A DNA stretch of 64,000 bases from JAABRB01 sp963735025 (GCA_963735025.1 CAVTJG010000009.1:806001-870000), one strand, 5' to 3'; positions 8,580 through 18,867 are shown, counted from the first letter of the stretch. The notes: generated from the letters alone by a model not told the origin. Made by a program: numbers and translations.

Positions 8580-8623
8580 CGCGCGGGCTAGGCCCCGGGG
8601 CCTGGCCCCGGCTTGCCCGCGCG
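8580..8623. terminator. large GC-rich hairpin between convergent genes, possible bidirectional terminator
   Basis: CGCGCGGGC at 8580-8588 and GCCCGCGCG at 8615-8623 form a perfect 9-bp stem. Inside it is a second perfect palindrome, AGGCCCCGGGGCCT (8590-8603). The element sits between the stop of queC and the stop of the convergent methyltransferase. There is no T-run, so it would be an atypical terminator. Confidence 0.45.
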
Positions 8624-8638
8624 AACGTCAGGACCTTC

Positions 8639-9451
8639 TCAAACCGCGACTGTTACGCGCAAGAAGGTTGCCGGAATGGACGTGGCATCCTTGCGCTGGC
8701 TCTTGTTCTGGCTGTCGAAGAGATCTTCCAGTTCCTTTTGCAGGTCAGCGGCGCGACCATTCTTTTCCGCCGCTTCGAAGGCGTTCATGGTCGGCCCGTA
8801 ATATTTCCTGAACTCGTCCACGAGCGCCGCGGGGCGGCCGGGATAGTTGAACGTGAACGTGTCCCGGGCGAACGAGATCTTGTCGGCGGGAACTCCCGCT
8901 TTGGAGAATCGTTCGATCACGTTGCTCTCGACTCCCCACGTCATCGGGCTGACGAAGCCTTCCGGCGGCGGCGGCGTATAGGCGGAGCTGATCTTCAGAA
9001 TCTGCGCCACCAGCGTCGGATCGTTGGGGATCCAGTTGCCCATGATGACGCGACCTCCGGGTCGGGTGACTCGCGTCATTTCCTTCGCGACGTCGAACGG
9101 CTTCGGTGCGAACATGGCGCCAAAGATGGACACGGACACATCAAAAGAGTCATCTTCGAGCTCTTCCAGATTGGTCGCATCGCCTTCCTGAAACCGGACA
9201 TTCGCGAGGCCTTCCTGCTCCGCACGTTGGTTCCCGGCGGCGACCAGATTTCGCGCGATGTCGACGCCCAGCACGTCCGCTCCCAGTTTGGCCGCCGGCA
9301 GAGCCGTCGTTCCGTCGCCGGATCCGAGATCCAGGACCTTCAGACCTTTGCGGATATCGATGCTATTGACAAGCGCTTCTCCGCTCTCGCGCATGCTCGC
9401 TGCGATGCGTGTGAAGTCACCTTTTTCCCAGAGTGCTTTGTTCGGATTCAT
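8639..9451 (-). CDS. class I SAM-dependent methyltransferase
   Basis: A 270-residue methyltransferase of the UbiE/Coq5-like type. Motif I is VLDLGSGDGTTALP, followed by the acidic end of strand 2 (VLGVDIARN), motif II-like EGDATNLEELEDDSFD and the post-II block VTRPGGRVIMGNW. The substrate is not evident; relatives act on small molecules. The ATG at 9451 is preceded by AAGGAGACGTC, which fixes the start. The upstream open frame before this ATG is spurious. It ends 60 bases from queC, facing it. Confidence 0.88.
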   Translation of the reverse strand: MNPNKALWEKGDFTRIAASMRESGEALVNSIDIRKGLKVLDLGSGDGTTALPAAKLGADVLGVDIARNLVAAGNQRAEQEGLANVRFQEGDATNLEELEDDSFDVSVSIFGAMFAPKPFDVAKEMTRVTRPGGRVIMGNWIPNDPTLVAQILKISSAYTPPPPEGFVSPMTWGVESNVIERFSKAGVPADKISFARDTFTFNYPGRPAALVDEFRKYYGPTMNAFEAAEKNGRAADLQKELEDLFDSQNKSQRKDATSIPATFLRVTVAV

Positions 9452-9515
9452 GACGTCTCCTTGTGTGATTGACTGTTGGCCTACGGGATAACGATTGTTC
9501 TTAATCTGGGTCGAC

Positions 9516-9911
9516 TCACCCCAGGTTTTGCGCCCAGCTTTGCCCGCTCGAGCGATAGAAATGCAGGGTGCTGGCGTGCGCCGCGGTGTCCTGCACGCCA
9601 TGCGCCATCTCCTGGAAAGCGTCGATGACACGCGCCTTGAGATCGTGGCCGCCGGGTTGGGACAGTGTCCGCGCCCATTCCTGTCCGCCAGAGCGGTAGA
9701 AGGCGTTGGTTTGCGCCTCGGCAAGCGGGGCGGTGACGCCGTGCGCCATGTTGCGAAACGCCTGGCCGACGCGCTGACGCGTGTCCTGCATCGTCGATTG
9801 CCGGGCGACGGTGTGCAAGACCGGGCGCCGCGAAATCGGCCGCGGGCGTGGCGAGTTCACGTGTGCGGTCGAAATGCTCTGCTTGGCGAGTGGAGTGGCA
9901 GTGGTTTCCAT
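9516..9911 (-). CDS. hypothetical protein with an internal tandem repeat of about 39 residues
   Basis: A 131-residue protein I do not recognise. Its second half is two copies of a unit of about 39 residues. Both copies have AF..MAHGV, then a segment ending FYRS.GQ.WA..L, so each unit ends in an aromatic FYRS-G-x-x-W block. The N-terminal third is basic and low in complexity. There is no signal peptide or membrane segment. ATG 9911 is chosen because GGGAGACCGAAC precedes it; an ATG 20 codons upstream lacks a binding site. It is transcribed divergently from the SMR pair. Confidence 0.65.
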   Translation of the reverse strand: METTATPLAKQSISTAHVNSPRPRPISRRPVLHTVARQSTMQDTRQRVGQAFRNMAHGVTAPLAEAQTNAFYRSGGQEWARTLSQPGGHDLKARVIDAFQEMAHGVQDTAAHASTLHFYRSSGQSWAQNLG

Positions 9912-10014
9912 GTTCGGTCTCCCGTAGTGAGTTGGCTTCGCGTGGGGCAATTCCGTGTTGCTGGGTGACATGCTAGGGAGCGCGCGTATCGCAGGGATTT
10001 CGCGCAGCGCACGG

Positions 10015-10049
10015 TTTGTTTCACGTTTGTTTCAATTCGAGATGTTTCA
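10015..10049. promoter_or_regulatory. three direct TGTTTCA repeats in a divergent promoter region
   Basis: TTTGTTTCA occurs at 10015-10023 and 10026-10034, 11 bases apart, and TGTTTCA again at 10043-10049. The array lies between the divergently transcribed repeat protein (starts 9911) and SMR pair (starts 10111), and abuts a CACCTCGAGGTG palindrome at 10048-10059. One-turn spacing suggests protein binding on one face of the helix. Confidence 0.35.
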
Positions 10050-10110
10050 CCTCGAGGTGGCATAATTCGGTGCGCAATTGAACCGTCCCCTCGCCGCGCG
10101 CAACGCCGAC

Positions 10111-10458
10111 ATGACCCTCGACGCAAAGGCGAACTCCATCGCGTGGACTTGTCTCGTCGTCGCCGGCGCGGCGGAGATCGGGTTCACCTACTTCCTGAAA
10201 CTGAGCGAGAGCTTCACGAGGATCGGCCCGACCACGACATTCGTGGCGCTGGGCGCGTTGAGTTTCTGGATGATCACGCTCGCTATGCGTCGCATCCCGT
10301 TGGGGACCGCCTACGCGGTGTGGACGGGAATCGGTGCGGCCGGGACCGCGCTTGTGGGCATCCTCGCGTTCGGCGACCCGGTCACCACGGCGCGGATCGT
10401 GTTGATCCTCGTCATCGTGGGGGCGGTTGCCGGCCTGAAGCTCGTGTCGCGGGAATAG
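10111..10458 (+). CDS. SMR family transporter subunit, Gdx/SugE-like
   Basis: A 115-residue small multidrug resistance protein with four membrane helices. The essential Glu lies in helix 1 (GAAEIGFTYF). The helix-3 motif GTAYAVWTGIG is the mark of the SugE/Gdx guanidinium-exporter subgroup rather than EmrE-type drug pumps. The ATG at 10111 gives MTLDAKANSI; a few codons upstream are open from a non-ATG start. A second SMR gene begins 8 bases after its stop, so the two probably form a heterodimeric exporter of the paired-SMR type. I see no guanidine riboswitch upstream. Confidence 0.87.
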   Translation: MTLDAKANSIAWTCLVVAGAAEIGFTYFLKLSESFTRIGPTTTFVALGALSFWMITLAMRRIPLGTAYAVWTGIGAAGTALVGILAFGDPVTTARIVLILVIVGAVAGLKLVSRE

Positions 10459-10466
10459 GCGGCGCG

Positions 10467-10781
10467 GTGGAGTGGGTCTACCTCGGGCTGGCCGGAATTT
10501 TCGAGATCGGGTTCACGACCTTCCTGAAGCTGTCGGACGGCCTGCGTCGCATTGGCTACACGCTGGCATTCGTCGCCGCCGCGGCAATGAGTTTCTGGCT
10601 GTTGACGCTCAGCCTTGATGCGATCCCGCTCGGAACTGCCTATGCAGTCTGGACCGGCATCGGCGCCTTCGGCACCGCAATCGTGGGGATGTTGTTCTTC
10701 CGCGACCCCGTCACGATCGGCCGTGTATTCTTCATGCTCGTGCTCATCGCAGCGATCGTTGGACTCAAGATCTTCTCCTGA
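10467..10781 (+). CDS. SMR family transporter subunit, Gdx/SugE-like (second of a pair)
   Basis: A 104-residue partner to the preceding SMR subunit. It starts at GTG 10467 (VEWVYLGLAG), 8 bases after the upstream stop. It keeps the helix-1 Glu (GIFEIGFTTF) and GTAYAVWTGIG in helix 3. The two proteins are similar but clearly diverged. That is expected when one subunit inserts in each orientation, as in the paired SMR exporters. The transported cation is probably guanidinium or a similar small cation, by family inference only. Confidence 0.87.
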   Translation: MEWVYLGLAGIFEIGFTTFLKLSDGLRRIGYTLAFVAAAAMSFWLLTLSLDAIPLGTAYAVWTGIGAFGTAIVGMLFFRDPVTIGRVFFMLVLIAAIVGLKIFS

Positions 10782-10889
10782 AGCGTCTGCGCGCTTCAGG
10801 CTGACTGATACCGCCGCTTGCCGTTACCATAGGCGAAGAGGGCCTCGCACCGCGGCCGTACCGAATGGATCGCCCGAGAACGAATCGCC

Positions 10890-11530
10890 ATGAGAGCCGG
10901 CCGCGCCGCCTTCCTGATCATTCTTTTGCGTGGCTGATTTCTGGTTGCGCGCCGGCGACGAAGCTGACCAATGCCTGGGTGGATCCCAGCTACAAGGGGC
11001 CGCCGTTCCGCAACTTGCTCGTGCTCGGCGTTGCGCGGAACATCGGCGAGCGGCGCACCTTCGAGGACGAGTTCTCCGCGAAGCTACGTGCCATCGGCGT
11101 CAAGGCTTCCCCTGGTTACACGGTGCTCCCCGACAATGGCGACGTCGAACGAGCCGAGCTGGAGGGTGTATTGAAGAAGATCGGCGCTGACGGGGCGATC
11201 GTCGCGCGTGTGCTGGACATCGATCGCCGCACCGCCTATTCCCCGGGCTATGTCACGGTGATTCCGAGCGTCGGCTATGCGCGCGGCTTTTACGGATTTT
11301 ACGGTTCCGCAGTGGCCCTCGCGGCGCCACCCACCTCGTATCAGTACGACGTGGTCGTGGTCGAGACGAGTCTCTGGCAAACTCGCGATGCCACGCTCGT
11401 GTGGTCCGCGACGACGCAGACCACGGATCCCGGCGAACTTAAGAAGGAGATTGCCGGCTACGCCGACATCATCATCGGCGCACTGCGCGAACGCGGCCTG
11501 ATCGTCGACACGACAAGACGGGCGCAATAG
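10890..11530 (+). CDS. DUF4136-like lipoprotein (frameshift in the signal peptide)
   Basis: The mature part begins at the lipobox LISGC and continues APATKLTNAWVDPSY, then RNLLVLGVARN. It is about 190 residues with the DUF4136-like fold of periplasmic lipoproteins. It ends near GLIVDTTRR. The frame of the lipobox has no good start, whereas ATG 10890 opens MRAGRAAFLIILL, an ideal signal-peptide n- and h-region, in a different frame. One base appears to be missing near 10926, next to a TTTT run. Function unknown; such lipoproteins are usually anchored to the outer membrane. A periplasmic protein gene follows 32 bases downstream. Confidence 0.72.
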
Positions 11531-11562
11531 GCTCACACACGTAATTCGTTTTGGAGACACTC

Positions 11563-11931
11563 ATGCGACGCTGCAAACTGTTCCTGGCAATCCTTGCGCT
11601 CACTCTCGCTCCTGCGATGGCTTCCGCCGCGGGATGGGGCGCACTGCTCATGCAGGGGCCGACCGAGTGGTTCAACGGTGACGACCTGAAGCTGTTCGTC
11701 GACAGCGCGCGGGAGGCGCTCGACAAGGCGCCGGTCGATACGCCCGTGACCTGGAGCAATCCGAAGACGCAGAACTCGGGCGCCGCCACCATCCTTGCCA
11801 CCAGCACGAAGGACGGGCAGGTCTGCAAGACACTCAAGGTGGACACCCAGGCGAAGGGCATGAAGGAGTCCATGCGTTACGTCGCCTGCCGTCAGCCCGA
11901 CGGTCGCTGGGGGCTCACCGTAGCCAGATAG
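11563..11931 (+). CDS. periplasmic protein with C-terminal surface-antigen-like motif, unknown function
   Basis: A 122-residue exported protein. The signal peptide is MRRCKLFLAILAL to about residue 20 (MASA before AGWG). The mature part includes EWFNGDDLKLFVDSAREAL and TWSNPKT, then VCKTLKVDT, and ends YVACRQPDGRWGL. The paired cysteines and the final CRQPDG.W resemble the C-terminal half of the RT0821/Lpp0805 surface-antigen family. Start ATG 11563 has GGAG 6 bases upstream; four extra codons are open upstream. It is probably co-transcribed with the preceding lipoprotein. Confidence 0.75.
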   Translation: MRRCKLFLAILALTLAPAMASAAGWGALLMQGPTEWFNGDDLKLFVDSAREALDKAPVDTPVTWSNPKTQNSGAATILATSTKDGQVCKTLKVDTQAKGMKESMRYVACRQPDGRWGLTVAR

Positions 11932-12146
11932 GGCGCTGGACGCAGCGCCGACGAACGCCGCGCGAATCGCCTGCTCGACGGTCGACGCGGATCGGCGCGC
12001 AAATTGCAGGCGGTCTTGGCGCATGCTACGCTCCCTGCCCCCGTTCGCAGAAGCGAGTCCCACGAACGACGATTTCCGCAGACAGATTTTGCGCATTTGG
12101 GACTGCCTGCGTCCTTGCGTGTCTCACCTATGAGGAGTGGACGTAA

Positions 12147-13254
<1,108 letters not shown>

Positions 13255-13282
13255 CGTTGGACCAACCCCGTACCGGCAAGCC

Positions 13283-13311
13283 AAAAAACCCCGCGTCCGC
13301 GGGGTTTTTTT
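13283..13311. terminator. bidirectional Rho-independent terminator
   Basis: CCCCGCG (13289-13295) pairs perfectly with CGCGGGG (13298-13304) and is flanked by A6 and T7 tracts. It lies between the converging TRAP binding protein (ends 13254) and TRAP large permease (ends 13340), so it can serve both. Confidence 0.88.
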
Positions 13312-13339
13312 GCGCCAGCGCCGCCCTGCCGGGATGTTG

Positions 13340-15082
13340 TTACTTGCCCGATTCGGCGGGGCTGCGCGGGTCGGGCGCGTTCCCGGCGGCACTTCCACCG
13401 CCCCCCATCGCCTTGTCGAGCGCACGTTGCATTGCGTCTTCGGCGCTTCCCTCGGCGCCCGATCCGGCATCGGGAATCATGATCTCGATCTTGTCCGTAT
13501 CGATGGGCGCTTTCTTGGCCAGCCCGCCGCTCACGATGCCGGGAAACGCGATGACCAGGCCGACCATGATGAGCTGGATCAGGACGAACGGTACGGCACC
13601 CCAGTAGATCTGTCCGGTGGTGACCCTGGCGATCTGCTTGCCGGTAATCTTGTCGACGTAGTCCTTGGTCGCCGCGACGCTGCGCAGGTAAAAGAGGGCA
13701 TAGCCGAACGGCGGGTGCATGAACGAGGTCTGCATGTTGATGCTGAGCAGGATGCCGAACCAGATCAGGTCGATGCCGAGCTTCTCGGCGACCGGCCCGA
13801 GCAGCGGGATGATGATGAAGGCGAGCTCGAAGAAGTCGAGGAAGAACGCGAGCACGAACACCAGCAGGTTCACCACGATCAGGAAGCCGAGCTGCCCGCC
13901 CGGCAACCCGGTCAGCAGGTGTTCGACCCAGATGTGCCCGTCGACGCCGTAGAAGGTCAGGCTGAAGACGCGCGCGCCGACCAGGATGAACACCACGAAC
14001 GAGGTCAGCTTGGCGGTGGTATTCATCGCCTGGCGCAGCAGCGGGATCGACAGGCGGCGCCGCACGATCGCCATGATCAGCGCGCCGGTCGCGCCCATCG
14101 CGCCGCCCTCGGTTGGCGTGGCGACGCCGAGGAAGATGGTGCCGAGCACGAGAAAGATCAGCAGCAGCGGCGGGATCAGCACGAACGTGACGCGTTCGGC
14201 GATGCGCGAGAGCAAGCCGAGCTTGAGCGTGTGGTTGACCACCGCCGCGAGGAACGCGACGCCGACGCCGACCGCAGTGGAGACGACCAGCATTTCGTCC
14301 ACGGGCGCATTGGGCGCGCCGTACTCGTACCGCGCGAAGGCGTAGGCGGCTGCAACGGCAACGAGAAACAGGACGACGAGGGACGGAACGCCGCTGCTGC
14401 CGTTGGCTTCGCGGAAAGTGCGGGCCTCCAGAGGCAATGCGGGCGCCCAGGAGGGCTTGAATACCGACACGCCAATCGCGTAGGCCGCGTACAGGCCCAT
14501 CAATACCAGCCCTGGGATGAAGGCACCGGCATACATGTCGCCGACCGACTTGCCGAGCTGGTCGGCCATCACGATCAGCACCAGCGACGGTGGGATGATC
14601 TGCGCCAGCGTGCCGGAGGCTGCGATCGCCCCCGTTGCGAAGCGCCGATCGTAGCCGTAGCGCAGCATGATCGGCAGCGAGATCAGGCCCATCGAGATCA
14701 CCGAGGCGGCCACCACGCCCGTGGTCGCGGCGAGCAGCGCGCCGACGAAGATGACGGCGATCGCGAGTCCGCCGCGCAGCGGGCCGAACAGCTGGCCGAC
14801 GGTGTCGAGCAAGTCCTCGGCCATGCCGCTGCGCTCCAGGATCAGTCCCATGAAGGTGAAGAAGGGCACCGCCAGCAGCGTATCGTTGGACATGATCGCC
14901 CAGATGCGCTGCGGCAGCGCCTGGAACAGGGACGGATGCAGCATCCCGAGCTCGACGCCGAGCAGGCCGAAGAAGATGCCGCTGGCGGCGAGCGCGAAGG
15001 CAACCGGGTAGCCGAGCAGCATGACCACGATCAGCGACGCAAACATGAGCGGCGCCATGTTCTGGATCAGGAACTGGGTCAT
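13340..15082 (-). CDS. TRAP transporter large permease subunit (DctM family)
   Basis: A 580-residue inner-membrane protein with about a dozen hydrophobic segments, the ion-coupled transport subunit of a TRAP system. Conserved DctM blocks are PFFTFMGLILERSGMAEDLL, then GTLAQIIPPSLVLIVMADQL and GVATPTEGGAMGATGAL. The C-terminus carries a hydrophilic Gly/Ala-rich tail (GGGGSAAGNAPDP) not usual in the family. It starts at ATG 15082, overlapping the DctQ stop by 4 bases (ATGA), so translation is coupled. Family length is usually about 430, but TakM-type subunits reach 500-600. Confidence 0.92.
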   Translation of the reverse strand: MTQFLIQNMAPLMFASLIVVMLLGYPVAFALAASGIFFGLLGVELGMLHPSLFQALPQRIWAIMSNDTLLAVPFFTFMGLILERSGMAEDLLDTVGQLFGPLRGGLAIAVIFVGALLAATTGVVAASVISMGLISLPIMLRYGYDRRFATGAIAASGTLAQIIPPSLVLIVMADQLGKSVGDMYAGAFIPGLVLMGLYAAYAIGVSVFKPSWAPALPLEARTFREANGSSGVPSLVVLFLVAVAAAYAFARYEYGAPNAPVDEMLVVSTAVGVGVAFLAAVVNHTLKLGLLSRIAERVTFVLIPPLLLIFLVLGTIFLGVATPTEGGAMGATGALIMAIVRRRLSIPLLRQAMNTTAKLTSFVVFILVGARVFSLTFYGVDGHIWVEHLLTGLPGGQLGFLIVVNLLVFVLAFFLDFFELAFIIIPLLGPVAEKLGIDLIWFGILLSINMQTSFMHPPFGYALFYLRSVAATKDYVDKITGKQIARVTTGQIYWGAVPFVLIQLIMVGLVIAFPGIVSGGLAKKAPIDTDKIEIMIPDAGSGAEGSAEDAMQRALDKAMGGGGSAAGNAPDPRSPAESGK

Positions 15083-15669
15083 GCTGCTTCCCCCCGCTCC
15101 TTGCGCAGCGCTTCGGCAAGCTGCTCTTCCAGGGTCGGACCCTCGTCCTTTTCGGTGGGGTCCGAAATCAAGCCGCGCAGAAAAGCGATGCGCTTGATCA
15201 GCTCTGAAAAGCCCTGCAGCACGAGCAGGAGGAAACCCACCGGAATCATCAGGCGTGCCGGCCAGACCAGCAGGCCGCCGGCGTTGGTCGAGATCTCGTG
15301 GCTCCGATAGGCGTCGACGAACACCGGCCACGACAGCCACATGATGGCGATCGCCATCGGCAGCAGGAAGAAGATCGTGCCGAAGATGTCGATCCAGGCT
15401 TTCTTCCGACCCGACAAGTGTGCGGTCAGAATGTCGATGCGCACGTGCTGGTTGTGTCGCAGGGTGTACCCGGCACAGAACAGGAAAACAAACGAGAACA
15501 GGTACCACTGGATCTCGAGCCAGGCGTTCGAACTCGTGTTGAGCGAATAGCGCACCACTGCGTTGCCTGCGCTGACCAGGACCGCCACCAGGATCAGCCA
15601 GTACGTCATCCGCCCGACGTGCTCATTGAGCGCGTCGATGGCTCGCGAGATCGACAACAGAACCTTCAT
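15079..15669 (-). CDS. TRAP transporter small permease subunit (DctQ family)
   Basis: A 196-residue membrane protein with four predicted helices. It includes EIQWYLFSFVFLFCAGYTLR and NQHVRIDILTAHLSGRKKAW, the DctQ consensus. The C-terminal tail is acidic and charged. The start ATG 15669 (MKVLLSISRAIDAL) matches the usual DctQ beginning. It forms a complex with the DctM encoded by the overlapping next gene. The matching binding protein is probably the one encoded convergently at 12147-13254. Confidence 0.92.
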   Translation of the reverse strand: MKVLLSISRAIDALNEHVGRMTYWLILVAVLVSAGNAVVRYSLNTSSNAWLEIQWYLFSFVFLFCAGYTLRHNQHVRIDILTAHLSGRKKAWIDIFGTIFFLLPMAIAIMWLSWPVFVDAYRSHEISTNAGGLLVWPARLMIPVGFLLLVLQGFSELIKRIAFLRGLISDPTEKDEGPTLEEQLAEALRKERGEAA

Positions 15670-15904
15670 GGTTCGCCCCCGAATCGAAAGGTGTTCATGA
15701 AAACACGGAGTTTGCCCAGGCCCGACGCCCCCCTGCGACGAGCATAAAGATGGATCATGTGGGAGCGCCTCGCCGCGAACGGGCACCCTCTCCCCCGCTT
15801 CGCCTCGAGTGCCTTGCCAGACTAACCTTCCAACGCTGACAGCATCCTGTCACTGCACGGCGCGGGAGGTCAAGGCGCCGCGAAGTATGCGCCAACCGGG
15901 GCGG

Positions 15905-17177
15905 TCAGTTCGCGCTTTCCCGCCCGGGAACCCACAGGCCGGGCGCTATCGGTTTGCCCGAGGCGTACCGCTGCCAGAATCGGCCGAACACCTTTCGGTA
16001 GCACGCGGCATACGCATGGTGCTCGTCCAGAAATTCGGGCGCGGTACACCCGAAGCGCTCGGATGCGCCGGCGTCGATGATGACGAGGCCGGTCCGTTTC
16101 GCCCACTCGTCGAGCGCCTTCTTGGTTCGCGCGACCGAACTTCCAGCGTGGGCGCTCTCGCCCAGCGCGTGCTCCAATCCGGGGATCAGCGGTGGCGCGA
16201 AGAGCACGAGCCTTCCGCCCTGCTCCGAGAGCTCAGCGGAGAGCCTGGCGAGCGCGGCGAGCAACGCCGGATTGAGCTTCCCGTCGCCCTGGACGATGGG
16301 CTTGGAATACCGGGACCCGGGAGCCGCGCCCGCCCGGACGAGCTCGTCGAGTCGCGCCGGGTCGACGGGGCGACCGTCGGCGAAGGTGGCGCTGCCGTCG
16401 TAGCGGAAGCCGACGCACAACCCCCGGTTGATAGTGTCGAAATCGCGTGCCGGCGTGCCATCCGGACAGCGGTAATCCGCGCTCGACGCATCGAAGAGCG
16501 CGCGCTTGAACGCGGCAACCCCCTCGGGCGAGCGCCAGATGAGGCGCACGATGCTCCAGAGATTCTTGACCCGCGGCCACGAGATCGCGTCCTGGAGCTT
16601 CTGCAGGAGCGACACCTGCGGCAAGGCGTTGCGGGATATTGCAGCCGCGGGTGAGAGGTCGATCGTGCTGGGCTACTCCCGACCGGTAAAGCATGCCCAC
16701 CGACCAGTCGAGCGCGAGAAAGATCCACTTCACCCGGTCCGCGTAGTGATGAACGATGTACTCGGCCTCGCCGATCGTCGCGTGCAGGGGATTGGCGGTC
16801 TGGGCGAAGTTGTAGATGCGCACGTCCGGCGGAAACGCGTCCGCGGTGAGACCCATCGATGTCGAGGCGCCGAGCACCACGCCGTTGATTTCCGGCAGTC
16901 GGTCGGCGAGCCGCAATGACTTGAACGGACGGTTCGCGGTGATCGGTGGCGGATACGTGATCCCGTGGGTGGCCTGTTGCCACTCGCTCGCCGCCTTGAC
17001 CATTTTCGGCGTGCCGACGGCGCGCTCGCCCAGCAGCAGATTCAGGCCCACGACGACGGCCAGCATCGCCCCGAGCCCGATCAGCAGGGCGGCGTTGAAC
17101 CGCCTGCAGGCAGCTATCGTCGCGGCGTCGCTTGGCGATGCCTCGTCGGCCGGCTGGAGCGTGGTCTGTGTATCCAT
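15905..17177 (-). CDS. SGNH/AlgJ-like O-acetylation protein partner of MBOAT (frameshifted)
   Basis: Seven bases after the MBOAT gene, on the same strand, begins an apparent 420-residue protein. One membrane helix near the N-terminus (ALLIGLGAMLAVVVGLNLLL) is followed by a periplasmic SGNH-like domain. GVVLGASTSMGLTADAFPP is the block containing the nucleophile Ser (GASTS), and FLDEHHAYA near the C-terminus could supply the catalytic Asp/His. The frame breaks near 16636: LDWSVGMLYRSG is in one frame, and LPQVSLLQKLQDAISW with the whole C-terminal half in another. The layout matches AlgI/AlgJ- or PatA/PatB-type pairs that move acetyl groups onto an exported polysaccharide. Substrate unknown. 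Confidence 0.75.
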
Positions 17178-17184
17178 GCGTGGA

Positions 17185-18756
17185 TCAGAACTGGAAGTAA
17201 AGGAACTCCGAGTTCCGATGAAGGTTGACGATGGCCGCGAAGGCCACGGCCGCGGCGATCGCTGCCGAAATTGCACCGGGGCGCCACAGCAGCAATCGCG
17301 CGGGCTGCGAGTCTCTCGGGATCACCAGTGCGGGGCGGAACCGCGCCATGATCTGCTGCGTGTTGGGCGCGAACCATGCGATGGCGAGCAGGATGATCAT
17401 CCAGTTGACCAGGCCGCCGCGCACGAGGCCGCGCCCCTCCGAGAAATCGATGCCGTGCGCCGCAAGCCAGGGTCCGACCTCGCCCAGCCTCGCGAGCAGC
17501 ACGCCGGGCAGGGTGAATCCGTTGAATCCGAACATGCCCTTGAGAATCATGATCGCGTCGGTCATGTTCGCCGCGCGGAAGAGCGCGAGGCCCACCAGCC
17601 AGCACGCAAAGGTCAACAGTATCGCAGCCCCGCGTCCCCACCAGGTCGACTGGCCGCGCTTGCGCCCCAGCCGCCGGTCACGGTGCTTGCGCAAGGTGCG
17701 CCAGACCTGATTCACCGCCAGGTAGAAGCCGTGCAGCAGCCCGAAAAACACGTAAGTCCAGCCGGCACCGTGCCAGACGCCGCACAGCACCATCGTCACT
17801 ACCAGGCTGTAGTAGCGTCGCGCGGCGCTCTTGCGATGTCCTCCCAGTGGAACGAACACGTAGTCCCGCAGAAAGCGCGAGAGCGTCATGTGCCAGCGTT
17901 GCCACAGGTCCGACATGTTGATCGCCTTGTAGGGCGAGTTGAAGTTGAGCGGCAGCCGGACGCCGAAGAGCCGGGACAGGCCGATCGCCATGTCGGAATA
18001 GCCCGAGAAGTCGAAGTAGAGTTGCAGTGAATAGGCGAGCACTGCGGCCCACGCCTCGACGAGCGTGGGCTCCACGCCGGTACCCGGCAGCGCGAACAGT
18101 GGGCCCACGTACGGTCCGATCCCGTCGGCCAGGATCACCTTCTTGAAGAGCCCAATGATGAAGATCGTCAGGCCCACCGCGACATTCTCCGCCTGCAGGC
18201 GATACGTCTCGCGTTGCGCGAACTGCGGCATCATCTCGGCGTGGTGGAGAATCGGACCCGCGATGAGATGCGGGAAGTAGGTGACGAACAGGCAGTAGTG
18301 GACGAACCGGTACTCCTGCACCTTGCCTTGCCACGTATCCACGAGGAACGCGATCTGCGTGAACGTGAAGAAGGAGATTCCCAGAGGAAGAATGATCTCG
18401 GCGTGCGAGAACGACGTGCCGATCAGCTCCCCGACATTCTCGAGAAAGAAATTCGCGTACTTGTAGTAGCCGAGCAGCGCGAGATCGCCGGCGACGGCGA
18501 CGAACAGCATCAGCTTCGCCTGGGCGAGACGCCCGGCTGCGCGCGCCTTGCCGATCCGCATCCCCAGGACGTAGTTGAAGAGGATGGAGCCGAGCAACAA
18601 GCCGACGTAGACCGGGTTCCACCAGCCGTAGAAGAAGAGCGAGGCCGCGGTCAGCCATCCGGCCGCAAGCGCGTGGCTCGTCCGGGCGACCAAGTAGAAC
18701 CCTGCGAACGTGATCGGGAGGAAGAGGAAGATGAAGGGGAGGGAATTAAACAGCAT
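17185..18756 (-). CDS. MBOAT family O-acyltransferase (AlgI-like)
   Basis: A 523-residue polytopic membrane acyltransferase. Conserved MBOAT blocks are YYKYANFFLENVGEL, PLGISFFTFTQIAFLVD, the SGYSDMAIGLSRLFG region, and FWHMTL-type RWHMTLSRFLRDYVFVPLGG. The catalytic His lies in CGVWHGAGWTYVFFG. These enzymes pass acetyl groups across the inner membrane to exopolysaccharide or peptidoglycan. ATG 18756 (MLFNSLPFIFLFLP) is the usual start of the family; seven more codons are open upstream. The SGNH partner follows at once. No polymerase genes are adjacent, so the glycan is not identified. Confidence 0.92.
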   Translation of the reverse strand: MLFNSLPFIFLFLPITFAGFYLVARTSHALAAGWLTAASLFFYGWWNPVYVGLLLGSILFNYVLGMRIGKARAAGRLAQAKLMLFVAVAGDLALLGYYKYANFFLENVGELIGTSFSHAEIILPLGISFFTFTQIAFLVDTWQGKVQEYRFVHYCLFVTYFPHLIAGPILHHAEMMPQFAQRETYRLQAENVAVGLTIFIIGLFKKVILADGIGPYVGPLFALPGTGVEPTLVEAWAAVLAYSLQLYFDFSGYSDMAIGLSRLFGVRLPLNFNSPYKAINMSDLWQRWHMTLSRFLRDYVFVPLGGHRKSAARRYYSLVVTMVLCGVWHGAGWTYVFFGLLHGFYLAVNQVWRTLRKHRDRRLGRKRGQSTWWGRGAAILLTFACWLVGLALFRAANMTDAIMILKGMFGFNGFTLPGVLLARLGEVGPWLAAHGIDFSEGRGLVRGGLVNWMIILLAIAWFAPNTQQIMARFRPALVIPRDSQPARLLLWRPGAISAAIAAAVAFAAIVNLHRNSEFLYFQF

Positions 18757-18867
18757 GGACGAGCGGCGCAGACGCATTGCCCAGGCTGCCGGCCCGGGCG
18801 CGGCATTCTGTCATGCGTGGGGAGAATCCGGCAAACCCGGCACTGAATCTCAAGCACCGGAAAGGCC

